Shown: piece after piece, positions 1 through 7,405 of the stretch
Numbering within the stretch: the stretch's first letter is position 1
Layout of the letters: the number at the start of each line of letters is the position of its first letter
Assembly: GCA_048976805.1 (NCBI GenBank)
Contig: JBHGUR010000082.1
Span: 12,458-76,457, forward strand
Source: Ectobacillus sp048976805
GTDB lineage: Bacteria; Bacillota; Bacilli; Bacillales; Bacillaceae_G
DNA: 64,000 nucleotides
Direction of reading: 5' to 3'
Position numbers and translations under genes: made by a program
Notes under the pieces: generated by a model
Told to the model about the DNA's origin: nothing
The model's database searches: none
Seen by the model: the letters and a program-made list of their open reading frames with translations, nothing else

Positions 1-1
1 G

Positions 2-1096
2 ATTCCGAAAAATATAATGGCTATCGCAATGTGGCAGCAGCAATATGATGAAGCAATGAATCATATTCAAGAACTGCAGCAAGCATGGGAATACGCGCAG
101 GAGCAGTATCAGCGGATTACCGAAGAAAAGATTCGCATTGAGGCTGAATGCGAATCCGTTATGAAGGAGCTTGAAAAATCGTTAATGCAGAAGAAAGAAA
201 AGCAGGAGACGTTTTTAAATAGCTTGAAAACAGCGGGCTTTGCTGAAGTTTCTGCTTATGAAGCGGCTAAGCTTACAGAGCAAGAACAAGAAAGTTTAAA
301 AGAGACTGTTCAAGCTTATTATTCTTCCGTTGCAGTATTGAACAAACAAATTGAAGAACTGCGCAATGAATTAGCGGGCAAGCAGCCGGCAAACTTGGAA
401 GAGATGCAAGCTGATATTGGAGCAATGCAGGAGCTTGTCAGCCGCTTGCTGGAACAACATCAAGGCATGAAAGGCCACATCGAAAAAATGAAAGAGTTAA
501 AGAATAATATATTGGCGATAGAAGCGCAAATTCGTGAAGAGGAATCTGTATTTCAAGAGATTGTAGATTTATTTGAAGTTATCAAAGGGGATAATGAAAG
601 CCGTATCTCTTTTGAACGTTATATCTTGATTGAATATTTAGAACAAATCATTCAGGCGGCAAATGAACGGTTGCGAAAATTATCCAATGGACAGTTTTAT
701 TTAAAGCGAAGCGACCGCGTTGAAAAAAGGAACCGCCAAAGCGGGCTAGGCCTTGATGTGTATGATGCGTATACAGGACAGACTCGGGATGTGAAAACCT
801 TATCAGGCGGGGAAAAGTTTAATGCTTCTTTATGTCTTGCGCTCGGTATGGCCGATATTATCCAGGCGCATGAAGGGGGCATTTCTATTGAAACGATGTT
901 TATTGATGAAGGGTTTGGCTCTCTCGATGAAGAATCACTAACCAAAGCGATTGATACACTGATTGACTTGCAAAAATCCGGTCGTCTTATCGGTGTAATT
1001 TCGCACGTCCAGGAATTAAAAAATGCATTGCCGGCTGCTTTGGAAGTAACAAAACAAAAGGACGGATCAAGCAAAACAAAATTTATTATTAAATAG
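2..1096 (+). CDS. sbcC: SbcC nuclease subunit, C-terminal part (5' truncated by window)
   Basis: SbcC is the ATPase subunit of the SbcCD nuclease, an SMC/Rad50-like complex that cleaves hairpins and DNA double-strand ends. The reading frame is open to the window edge, so only about the last 364 residues of a protein of roughly 1000 are seen. A long coiled-coil rich in E, K and Q occupies the first two thirds. Near the end are the ABC signature LSGGEKFNAS (about nt 799) and the Walker B/D-loop FIDEGFGSLDE (about nt 900), the paired C-terminal half of a Rad50-type head. A hairpin terminator follows directly. SbcD and the N-terminal Walker A half should lie upstream. The ORF could be confused with other SMC proteins, but the length after the coiled coil and the signature fit SbcC. 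Confidence 0.88.
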   Translation: MPKNIMAIAMWQQQYDEAMNHIQELQQAWEYAQEQYQRITEEKIRIEAECESVMKELEKSLMQKKEKQETFLNSLKTAGFAEVSAYEAAKLTEQEQESLKETVQAYYSSVAVLNKQIEELRNELAGKQPANLEEMQADIGAMQELVSRLLEQHQGMKGHIEKMKELKNNILAIEAQIREEESVFQEIVDLFEVIKGDNESRISFERYILIEYLEQIIQAANERLRKLSNGQFYLKRSDRVEKRNRQSGLGLDVYDAYTGQTRDVKTLSGGEKFNASLCLALGMADIIQAHEGGISIETMFIDEGFGSLDEESLTKAIDTLIDLQKSGRLIGVISHVQELKNALPAALEVTKQKDGSSKTKFIIK

Positions 1097-1121
1097 AAGT
1101 AAGAGTATTTTTTATGTATAT

Positions 1122-1157
1122 GCTAAAGAAGCTGCCTTTCTAGGCAGCTTCTTTAGC
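1122..1157. terminator. Bidirectional hairpin between sbcC and the DUF420 gene
   Basis: A 16-bp perfect stem with a 4-nt loop, its core being AAGAAGCTGCCT paired with AGGCAGCTTCTT, lies between two converging genes. It is A/T-rich at its base on both sides, so it can end transcription from either direction. Confidence 0.8.
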
Positions 1158-1198
1158 AATAAAACGTTGATAAGCACAATTTTGGCCTTTAATAGAGC

Positions 1199-1750
1199 TT
1201 AGTAGTAAGGGGAAATAAGCAGGTATACAAGGACACCGGTGAAACTTACGTAAAGCCATAAAGGCATGCTCCACCGAACGATTTTGCGGTGTTTTTCCAC
1301 TTGCCCCGTCCAGCCCCAAATGAGGGAGAAAAGGGCAAGAGGTACAATAATGGCAGCGAGAATGCTGTGTGTAATTAAAATGAAAAAGTAAAAATATTTC
1401 ATAAATCCTTCGCCGCCAAAATGTGTCCTGTCTACCGATAAATAATGATACGTTAAATAAGAAACAGCAAATAATAATGTTGTTGTAAAAGCTGCAAGAA
1501 TAAAGCGTTTATGCACTTTAATATTTTTCTTTTTAATGGCATATAGTGCAGAAAGTAAAAATACGAAGGTAAAGCTGTTAAAAACGGCATTTAGACGAGG
1601 GAAAATCGTAATATCAAAACCGACCTTGCCTTTATAGCCAATTGGTGAAAAAAATAAGATAAGAATCAATGCGTTTACTATAATGGAAAGGATGATAACA
1701 AAGGATGTATAATTTTTTTGCTTAGTCGAGCCTGTGTTTGTAGCGTTCAT
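1199..1750 (-). CDS. DUF420 membrane protein (YozB/CtaM-like)
   Basis: A 183-residue integral membrane protein of the DUF420 family. Members with this layout (YozB of B. subtilis, CtaM of Staphylococcus) have been linked to maturation of haem-copper terminal oxidases; applying that role here is inference. About five hydrophobic segments are visible, and conserved histidines lie in THFGGEGF and ITHSIL. The upstream frame begins eight codons earlier, but those codons contain the ribosome binding site GGAGGAG, so the start is placed at the ATG at 1750. It is a single gene facing sbcC, with no cytochrome oxidase gene beside it in the window. Confidence 0.75.
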   Translation of the reverse strand: MNATNTGSTKQKNYTSFVIILSIIVNALILILFFSPIGYKGKVGFDITIFPRLNAVFNSFTFVFLLSALYAIKKKNIKVHKRFILAAFTTTLLFAVSYLTYHYLSVDRTHFGGEGFMKYFYFFILITHSILAAIIVPLALFSLIWGWTGQVEKHRKIVRWSMPLWLYVSFTGVLVYLLISPYY

Positions 1751-2074
1751 ATTGGTATCTCCTCCAAAGTGCAATTTCTCTCATTTTGTTATGCTGATGG
1801 TAGAATATTGTGTTGCAGCATAAACTTCTGTCGAATTACAGCATAATCTATATAAATGTTTATATCAAGTATATTGTTTTACTTGAAAGATGTACCTGGA
1901 ATTTTTGAAGTCTTTTTCAGCATCAAAAATAGCTATACTAAATGTTATTATTTAGCACAATTTTGATTTGTTTCAAAATCAACAAATGGAGCCGAAAAGA
2001 TGAAATGATGTATGGAAATAGGCGAAAATGGCCATAATCTTTGGTAGCTAAATGAAACGAAGGGAGAATTTTTT
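1751..2074. other. Divergent intergenic region
   Basis: A 324-bp AT-rich gap between two divergent genes. It must hold both promoters. A TATACT hexamer at 1934-1939 could be a -10 for the rightward gene, but no well-spaced -35 is evident. No hairpin terminator or repeat copy was recognised. Confidence 0.4.
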
Positions 2075-2323
2075 ATGGATTCTCATAACTTAGATTATGA
2101 CAGAAACGAAGCAAATCAAGATTCAATTAGCAGCCAGCATCTTACAAACATTTTAGAACAAACACTAGAGGCTGAAAATGAAATGATGAGAACATACTTA
2201 ATAACAGCGGAACGAATTCATGATGATAATACGTTAAAAGAACGGCTGGAAAACTTTGCCGAAGGAAACGCGAAAAGAACACGCCAACTCATGGATGAGA
2301 TTGCAAGACTGAAGAAGAAATAA
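2075..2323 (+). CDS. Small hypothetical helical protein
   Basis: An 82-residue protein preceded by the ribosome binding site AAGGGAG, eight bases before the ATG. I do not recognise a family. After a polar N-terminus of about 25 residues it is a predicted amphipathic helix-turn-helix bundle (ILEQTLEAENEMMRTYL, then KERLENFAEGNAKRTRQLMDE) ending in lysines. The charged two-helix layout resembles small spore-associated proteins such as DUF1657 in shape only. There is no signal peptide, cysteine or membrane segment. It is monocistronic, followed by a mobile element and a terminator. Confidence 0.6.
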   Translation: MDSHNLDYDRNEANQDSISSQHLTNILEQTLEAENEMMRTYLITAERIHDDNTLKERLENFAEGNAKRTRQLMDEIARLKKK

Positions 2324-2429
2324 GGAAATTATAAAGGAAGCACGCTGATGAGCGAGCTTGTAAAGGCGGAGATGTTTTTAGGAGTTTCTGTTACACCAAA
2401 TCATCGTCTCCATAATTTTCTAACGTATA

Positions 2430-2553
2430 GGCTCTGTTAAAGGCTCATGTTGATTTTGATTCATTTGTTGATTGGGAACGAAAAGCGGCTCGGCCCCGCC
2501 CGCGGAAAGCGTCCGCCTGTAATGGAAAGTCAACAATCAAGTTTAACAGAGCC
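2430..2553. mobile_element. MITE-like element, family A, copy 1
   Basis: A 124-bp element whose ends are GGCTCTGTTAAA and its inverted copy TTTAACAGAGCC, with a GC-rich core (CGGCTCGGCCCCGCCCGCGG). Flanks are AACGTATA (2422-2429) and AACGCATA (2554-2561), a 7-of-8 target-site duplication. The core is in the orientation opposite to the copy at 37914. It encodes nothing recognisable and is non-autonomous. Confidence 0.75.
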
Positions 2554-2557
2554 AACG

Positions 2558-2599
2558 CATAAAAAAGAAGATGCTGGCAAAAGCATCTTCTTTTTTATG
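2558..2599. terminator. Bidirectional hairpin terminator
   Basis: An 18-bp stem (core GAAGATGCT / AGCATCTTC) with a six-base loop and A/T runs on both sides. It lies between the small rightward gene and the leftward DUF3817 gene. Confidence 0.8.
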
Positions 2600-2612
2600 A
2601 AAATATAGGGCC

Positions 2613-2906
2613 TTATTGCCCATTGCGGCGCAGTTGCGCATCAAAAATGAACGTACCAAATGGCACGAGCGAAGCAATTAACGCAGCAGCTACCCGAAGC
2701 AACGGCCAGCGATGCACAAGCATTACGTTTAGCACAGCCAAAATATACAGCACGAAGAATAAACCGTGGATAGATCCCGTGATTGTTACAGCTAACGGAA
2801 ATCCGGCAAAATATTTGAGCGGCATGGCAACTCCAAGAAGCAATAAAAATGAAGCACCTTCAATTAATCCTAAAGACCGTAAACGTCCAATGGGTGTTTT
2901 TAACAT
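2613..2906 (-). CDS. DUF3817 family membrane protein
   Basis: A 97-residue protein with three hydrophobic segments, matching the DUF3817 pattern of Gram-positive bacteria: an early L-x-EG motif (LGLIEGASFLLLLG), the central GSIHGLFF, and a C-terminal VPFGTFIFD. The molecular function is unknown. A ribosome binding site AGGAGG is present but about 12 bases before the ATG, longer than usual. It is a single gene whose 3' end meets a bidirectional terminator; upstream is the repeat-rich stretch that leads to hemW. Confidence 0.75.
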   Translation of the reverse strand: MLKTPIGRLRSLGLIEGASFLLLLGVAMPLKYFAGFPLAVTITGSIHGLFFVLYILAVLNVMLVHRWPLLRVAAALIASLVPFGTFIFDAQLRRNGQ

Positions 2907-3216
2907 ATGAGTATAGTTCCTCCTAACCTTGTTTTTATAATTGATTCATTCATGCAAGAGGTTCATTTGACGCAGAAGGGCGAAAATTATGCTATATCAA
3001 TAATAATGTTTAGCAGACCTTCCATAGAAGCGGCCAAACCTTATGCTGCATACGATGGAAAGATATGTTGAATGATAAGTCACTTATATAGTTAAACGCC
3101 CTTTTATATTTTAGCATTTATACTGTGAAAATAGTATAAATGAGAGGGGATTTAGGTTATATAAGCACAATATAAAAATAATATATTTTTCTTTAGGATG
3201 CAGTAATTTATATATA
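2907..3216. other. AT-rich intergenic region without genes
   Basis: It holds the promoter region of the DUF3817 gene and no supported ORF. The stretch at about 2981-3018 resembles one at 26188-26224 (both contain TGCTATATCAA and TTTAGCA), perhaps an old repeat. Nothing else is recognisable up to the element at 3217. Confidence 0.4.
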
Positions 3217-3425
3217 GGCTGTGTTAAACGTTAGTGTTGATATATAACCCTTTTTTAGAGAGGGAGAGTGCTCCCAGCCGTGTGCAGTAACGGTCAGGGC
3301 CTAGTTTGGCCTCGTCCAAAGGAAAACCAGAGAGAGAACATGAGTGCTGGCTGCGATTGGTTCTGCATAGCCGTAATGCACAGACGTACGTGATATAAAA
3401 ATCAACATTGCTCTTTAACAGAGCC
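3217..3425. mobile_element. Element of family B (solo copy)
   Basis: A 209-bp repeat whose ends, GGCTGTGTTAAA and TTTAACAGAGCC, are those of family A but whose core is different: a GAGAGTGCTCCC segment, ACGGTCAGGGCCTAG, CCTCGTCCAAAGGAAAACC and CAGACGTACGTGATAT. The same core recurs inside the composites at 3530, 18372 and 32626 and at the window end (63862). No target duplication is evident here. It is directly followed by a REP-like repeat. Confidence 0.7.
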
Positions 3426-3432
3426 ATCAGGA

Positions 3433-3525
3433 AAGAAAGTATAGGTTTTGGGAGTATGTCTAGCTCCCAAAGCAGCGCACCCCGGAGTCTGCTGCAAAAG
3501 GCGGACTTTGTCCGCTTTTCTTATC
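3433..3525. repeat. REP-like repeat, copy 1
   Basis: A hairpin-rich repeat beginning AGAAAGTATAGG, with an internal TTGGGAG/CTCCCAA stem around TCTAGCTCCC, and ending CCGCTTTTCTTATC. Relatives are at 18792-18890 and 43210-43391, and inverted in tandem at 9231-9531. Mobile elements abut both sides. Confidence 0.65.
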
Positions 3526-3529
3526 AGAA

Positions 3530-3927
3530 GGCTACCCTAAAAAATAATCTGTGTGAAACGTTAGTGTTGATGTAACCCCTTCTTTTTAGAGGGGGAGAGT
3601 GCTCCCGGCCGTATATCGTAACGGTCAGGGCCTAGTTCTGCCTCGTCCAAAGGAAAACCAGAGGGAGAAGAAAAGTGCGGGTTGCAATGTCTGCATAGCC
3701 GTGATGTACAGACGTACGTGATATCAAAATCAACATCGGCCTACCCTAAAAAATAAAAATTTTTTATCTATCGTGGTGCGAGTTATATTTTTGCATGGGT
3801 GTCTCTGTTAAACTTGATTGTTGATGTTCCACTACAGGCGGACGCTTTTTGCGGGCGGGGCCGAGCCGCTTTTCCCGCTAGGGTCGCCGCCTTTCGTTCC
3901 AAATCAACATTAGCCTTTAACAGAGCC
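3530..3927. mobile_element. Composite element (B module + linker + A module), 8-bp target duplication
   Basis: A 398-bp unit starting GGCTACCCTAAAAAATAA and ending CTTTAACAGAGCC, flanked by perfect 8-bp direct repeats TATCAGAA (3522-3529 and 3928-3935). Inside are a family B core to about 3741, a second copy of CTACCCTAAAAAATAA, an AT-rich linker and a family A module from 3801. Its right end is only 40 bases before the hemW start codon. Confidence 0.8.
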
Positions 3928-3967
3928 TATCAGAAATTAATAAAACATAAAAGGCAGGGGAAGATAC

Positions 3968-5104
3968 TTGATTCAAGCTGCGTACATTCATATTCCGTTT
4001 TGTCAGCATATTTGCCATTATTGCGATTTTAATAAGGTATTCATTGAGCGCCAGCCGGTCGAGCAATATTTAGATTACTTGGAAAAGGAAATTAAGCATA
4101 CATTGCAGAAAACTCCGTTTCAAAAGCTGGAGACGATTTTTGTGGGCGGCGGTACACCTACCGCGCTAAATATGGCGCAAACAGAACGGCTTCTCTCTAT
4201 CATTCAGGAACATTTGAACCCTGTCACCGAACGTTACGAGCTGACATTTGAAGCGAATCCCGGCGACTTGCCAAAGGAAAAGCTGCAGATGCTGCTTGAA
4301 GGCGGCGTAAATCGATTAAGTTTTGGGGTGCAGTCATTTAATGATGAATTGCTGAAAAAGATTGGCCGGACGCATACAAAGCAGGATGTATTACAAGCTA
4401 TACATGAAGCGCGGGAGGTCGGTTTTTCAAACATTAATGTCGACTTAATTTATTCTTTGCCGGGCCAAACGTTAGAGGATGTAAAAGAGACACTGTATAC
4501 GGCGTTTACACTAGGAGTTCAGCATTTTTCAGTGTACTCGTTAATTATTGAACCGAAAACGGTGTTTTATAATTTGATGCAGCGAGGAAAACTGCCGCTG
4601 CCGGGCGAAGAAAATGAAGCGAATATGTATGAGGTTGTGATGGATTTGATGGAGAGCCACGGATACCATCAATATGAAATCAGTAACTTCACAAAACCTG
4701 GTTATGAAAGCAAGCATAATATGACGTATTGGGATAATGCATATTATTACGGATTTGGAGCAGGAGCACACAGCTATGTAAACGGGAAGCGAATTCAAAA
4801 TGCCGGTCCGTTAAAGAAATACTTTTCTTCTATTGATGAAACAGGATTTCCTTATATGAGCATTCATCAAGTAACAAAGCAAGAATGCATGGAGGAGGAA
4901 ATGTTTTTAGGATTGCGTAAAACGGATGGAGTGAGAAAGCAAGTCTTTCAGGAAAAGTTTGGTGTGAAAATGGAAAAGGTCTTTGCAAGACAATTGGAGG
5001 AAAATAAAAATAAAGGGCTTTTAGAAGAAACAGAAGCCGCGGTACGTTTGACAAGAGCAGGAAAATTGCTTGGAAATGAAGTGTTTCAATCTTTTTTAAT
5101 GTAG
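3968..5104 (+). CDS. hemW: HemW, radical SAM haem chaperone-like protein
   Basis: A 378-residue radical SAM protein of the HemN/HemW family. The cluster motif is C12-x3-C16-x2-C19 followed by DF. The fourth cysteine typical of the coproporphyrinogen dehydrogenase HemN is replaced by phenylalanine, as in HemW, which binds haem and is proposed to deliver it to membrane proteins. GGGTPTAL, a HNMTYW motif and GAGAHSYVN are also as expected. Translation starts at TTG with AGGGGA upstream. In Bacillus hemW normally follows lepA; here lepA is absent and only repeats and unrelated genes lie upstream. The promoter must be inside or beyond the neighbouring composite element. Older annotations call this gene hemN. 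Confidence 0.9.
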   Translation: MIQAAYIHIPFCQHICHYCDFNKVFIERQPVEQYLDYLEKEIKHTLQKTPFQKLETIFVGGGTPTALNMAQTERLLSIIQEHLNPVTERYELTFEANPGDLPKEKLQMLLEGGVNRLSFGVQSFNDELLKKIGRTHTKQDVLQAIHEAREVGFSNINVDLIYSLPGQTLEDVKETLYTAFTLGVQHFSVYSLIIEPKTVFYNLMQRGKLPLPGEENEANMYEVVMDLMESHGYHQYEISNFTKPGYESKHNMTYWDNAYYYGFGAGAHSYVNGKRIQNAGPLKKYFSSIDETGFPYMSIHQVTKQECMEEEMFLGLRKTDGVRKQVFQEKFGVKMEKVFARQLEENKNKGLLEETEAAVRLTRAGKLLGNEVFQSFLM

Positions 5105-5312
5105 GCCATGTTAAACATTGTTATTGATAAATCTCAATTTGGGATTTATCTACGCCAAGCTCTCGCTTAATATAGCCTGAATGTATAATATTTTTGGATG
5201 TATGCTATACAATGCAAGAAACGGGTGTCTGGATTTTGTCTCTGACCGCCTTATAGGGCGCCTTCAAAAAATCGGCTGAGGGTAACAAAGCCATGATAGT
5301 TTCTTATTCATT
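5104..5312. other. Degenerate element end and hairpin downstream of hemW
   Basis: Directly at the hemW stop is GGCCATGTTAAACATTGTTATTGAT, a decayed family A/B end whose first G completes the TAG stop. Within it, 5126-5150 is a near-perfect 12-bp inverted repeat (GATAAATCTCAA / TTGGGATTTATC) that may act as a weak terminator, although no T-run follows. No gene is supported in the remainder. Confidence 0.5.
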
Positions 5313-5573
5313 GGCTACCCTAAAAATTACTCATTTTTGGCAACCTTTAATTATGCCATAAAGTGCAATTTTTATCCATCGTAGTGCTATTCGCAATAGC
5401 ATGGGTGTCTCTGTTAAACTTGATTGTTGATTTTCCACTACAGGCAGATGCTTTCTGCGGGCAGGGCCGAGCCGCTTCCCTCGCTGCGTTCAGTCTAGGG
5501 TCTCGGCTATCCTGCTTTTCCCGCTGGAGTCGCCGCCTTTCGTTCCCAATCAACATTAGCCTTTAACAGAGTC
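5313..5573. mobile_element. Composite element lacking the B module, 8-bp target duplication
   Basis: A 261-bp unit starting GGCTACCCTAAAAATTACTC and ending TTTAACAGAGTC, flanked by perfect repeats TATTCATT (5305-5312 and 5574-5581). It carries the linker ending GCATGGGTGTCTCTG and a longer family A module (5407-5573), but no B core, so it may be the precursor state of the larger composites. It ends 27 bases before the hrcA -35. Confidence 0.8.
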
Positions 5574-5600
5574 TATTCATTAACAACGAAGGCTTTAACA

Positions 5601-5630
5601 TTGACAACGCCATATGAGATTTGGTAATTT
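5601..5630 (+). promoter_or_regulatory. SigA promoter of hrcA
   Basis: TTGACA (5601-5606), an 18-bp spacer and TAATTT (5625-5630), placed so that transcription would begin just before the CIRCE operator. Confidence 0.75.
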
Positions 5631-5640
5631 ATTATTAGAT

Positions 5641-5667
5641 TTAGCACTCGAAGTGATTGAGTGCTAA
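5641..5667 (+). promoter_or_regulatory. CIRCE operator (HrcA binding site)
   Basis: Perfect consensus: TTAGCACTC, nine bases, GAGTGCTAA. HrcA, encoded by the next gene, binds CIRCE with GroE help and represses the dnaK operon. It sits 15 bases before the hrcA start, so autoregulation is expected. Confidence 0.97.
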
Positions 5668-5682
5668 CAGAGGTGATAGTAG

Positions 5683-6705
5683 ATGCTTACAGAACGTCAG
5701 CTCTTAATTTTGCAAATTATCATCGACGATTTCATTCGTTCTGCACAGCCAGTCGGGTCGCGCACTTTATCAAAGAAAGAAGAAATCACTTTCAGCTCTG
5801 CCACCATTCGCAATGAAATGGCTGATTTAGAGGAACTCGGTTATATTGAAAAAACGCATAGCTCTTCGGGGCGGGTTCCTTCAGAGAAGGGATATCGCTT
5901 TTATGTAGATCATCTTCTTGCGCCGCAGCGTTTGTCAGAAGATGAAATTGTCCAAATTAAAGGCTTGTTCGCTGAGAAAATTTTCGAAATGGAAAAAGTT
6001 GCACAACAATCGGCACAAATACTATCAGATCTAACAAATTATACAGCAATTATACTTGGTCCAAAAGTAAGTGAGAACAAGCTGAAAAATCTGCAGATTG
6101 TTCCGCTCAGCCCAAAAACAGCAGTCGCTATTATTGTAACTGATACAGGTCATGTCCAGAGCAAAACGATTACGATACCGGATGCGGTGGAGACCGGGGA
6201 TTTGGAAAAAATGATCAATATTTTAAACGAAAAGCTTATTGGCGTGCCCATCTCCGAACTGCACAACAAAATTTTTAAGGAAATCGTAACCGTCCTTCGT
6301 GAACATATTCGGGATTATGACAATGTCGTGAAAGTGCTTGATGGCACATTTCAGTTTCCAACTTCGCAAAAAATGTATTTTGGCGGCACAACAAATATGC
6401 TGGCGCAGCCAGAATTTCACGATGTGAATAAAATCCGCTCACTTTTGACCATGATTGAACAAGAGCAGGAATTTTATAAATTGCTTCGCCATAAAGAAAC
6501 GGGCATTCAAGTGAAGATTGGCCGTGAAACTGGCACAACGGCGATGGAAAACTGCAGCTTGATTACAGCTTCTTATTCAATTGGGGAGCAGCAGTTGGGA
6601 ACAATCGCGATTTTAGGGCCGACAAGAATGCAGTATTCACGGGTTATCAGCTTGTTGAAATTGTTCACTGCTCAGCTTTCAGGCGTTTTTAATAAGCTGA
6701 ATTAA
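5683..6705 (+). CDS. hrcA: Heat-inducible transcription repressor HrcA
   Basis: A 340-residue repressor of class I heat-shock genes, the usual length for Bacillus. The N-terminal winged helix includes SAATIRNEMADLEELGYI and the wing SSSGRVPSEKGYRFYVD. The GAF-like dimerisation region ends with SYSIGEQQLGTIAILGPTRM, the typical HrcA C-terminal signature. Ribosome binding site GAGGTGA precedes the ATG. It is first in the CIRCE-controlled group hrcA-grpE-dnaK and represses its own operon. Confidence 0.97.
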   Translation: MLTERQLLILQIIIDDFIRSAQPVGSRTLSKKEEITFSSATIRNEMADLEELGYIEKTHSSSGRVPSEKGYRFYVDHLLAPQRLSEDEIVQIKGLFAEKIFEMEKVAQQSAQILSDLTNYTAIILGPKVSENKLKNLQIVPLSPKTAVAIIVTDTGHVQSKTITIPDAVETGDLEKMINILNEKLIGVPISELHNKIFKEIVTVLREHIRDYDNVVKVLDGTFQFPTSQKMYFGGTTNMLAQPEFHDVNKIRSLLTMIEQEQEFYKLLRHKETGIQVKIGRETGTTAMENCSLITASYSIGEQQLGTIAILGPTRMQYSRVISLLKLFTAQLSGVFNKLN

Positions 6706-6749
6706 ATAAAAGAGCGATGGAGAAATATAACATATGGTTAAGATGTGCC

Positions 6750-6773
6750 GGATTAGCACTTTTGTGCTAGTCC
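6750..6773 (+). promoter_or_regulatory. CIRCE-like hairpin between hrcA and grpE
   Basis: A 10-bp stem (GGATTAGCAC / GTGCTAGTCC, one G-T wobble) with loop TTTT. The arms repeat the CIRCE half-sites TTAGCAC and GTGCTA but with four bases between them. In B. subtilis the dnaK-operon message is reported to be processed between hrcA and grpE, so a role in mRNA processing or stability is plausible. Confidence 0.6.
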
Positions 6774-6797
6774 ATACTTTTGAGGGAGGTGAAAATT

Positions 6798-7379
6798 ATG
6801 GAAGAACGTAATGAGCAAGCAGTAGAAGAAATGGCTGCAGAGCAAGCAGCAGAGGAAACCGTTGCAGAGCAAGCGGAGGCAATTTTTGAAGAAGCTGGCG
6901 AAGAAACAACGGCTGCAACAGATGAAATGCAGGAAAAAATGACAGAGCTAGAAGCAAAGCTTACTGAAACTGAAAATCGGATGTTGCGTTTACAGGCTGA
7001 TTTTGATAATTACCGTCGCCGCGTGCAGCTTGATCGAGAAGCGGCGGAAAAATATAGAGCGCAAAGTCTCGTATCTGATATTTTGCCGGCTCTTGATAAC
7101 TTTGAAAGAGCCATGAAAGTGGAAGTAACAGAAGAGCAAGCAAAATCCCTTTTGCAAGGGATGGAAATGGTATACCGCCAACTAGTAGAAGCGCTGGCAA
7201 AAGAAGGCGTTCAAGCGATAGAGGCGGTAGGGCAGACGTTTAATCCGTATGAGCATCAAGCTGTTATGCAAGTAGAGGACAGTGAGTTTGAGTCCAATAC
7301 GGTTGTAGAAGAGTTTCAAAAGGGCTATAAATTGAAAGACCGTGTGATTCGCCCATCCATGGTAAAAGTAAATCAATAA
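6798..7379 (+). CDS. grpE: Nucleotide exchange factor GrpE
   Basis: A 193-residue cochaperone that releases ADP from DnaK. The N-terminal 45 residues are acidic and low-complexity, as is common in Bacillus GrpE. A long coiled coil follows (MTELEAKLTETENRMLRLQA), then the conserved DFDNYRRR, LPALDNFERA and the C-terminal beta domain with PYEHQAVM and GYKLKDRVIRPSMVKV. The start is the ATG at 6798, nine bases after GGGAGGTGA; an upstream in-frame TTG would lie before that site. Co-transcribed with hrcA and dnaK. Confidence 0.96.
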   Translation: MEERNEQAVEEMAAEQAAEETVAEQAEAIFEEAGEETTAATDEMQEKMTELEAKLTETENRMLRLQADFDNYRRRVQLDREAAEKYRAQSLVSDILPALDNFERAMKVEVTEEQAKSLLQGMEMVYRQLVEALAKEGVQAIEAVGQTFNPYEHQAVMQVEDSEFESNTVVEEFQKGYKLKDRVIRPSMVKVNQ

Positions 7380-7405
7380 TTTTACATATTTTAGGAGGTT
7401 TCGCT

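Noticed and set aside
2623..2910. 95-codon frame opposite the DUF3817 gene
   Set aside because: Antisense to a recognisable membrane protein that has a ribosome binding site; the antisense frame has none.
3799..4032. Open frames inside the mobile elements (also at 3224, 5363, 32584, 42991, 61753)
   Set aside because: They appear because of the GC-rich element core, differ between copies and show frame breaks, so no transposase or protein is encoded by the elements.
3217..5573. CRISPR array
   Set aside because: The repeats are long (about 127-420 bp), have inverted ends and target duplications, and no regular 25-40 bp repeat/spacer pattern or cas gene is present.
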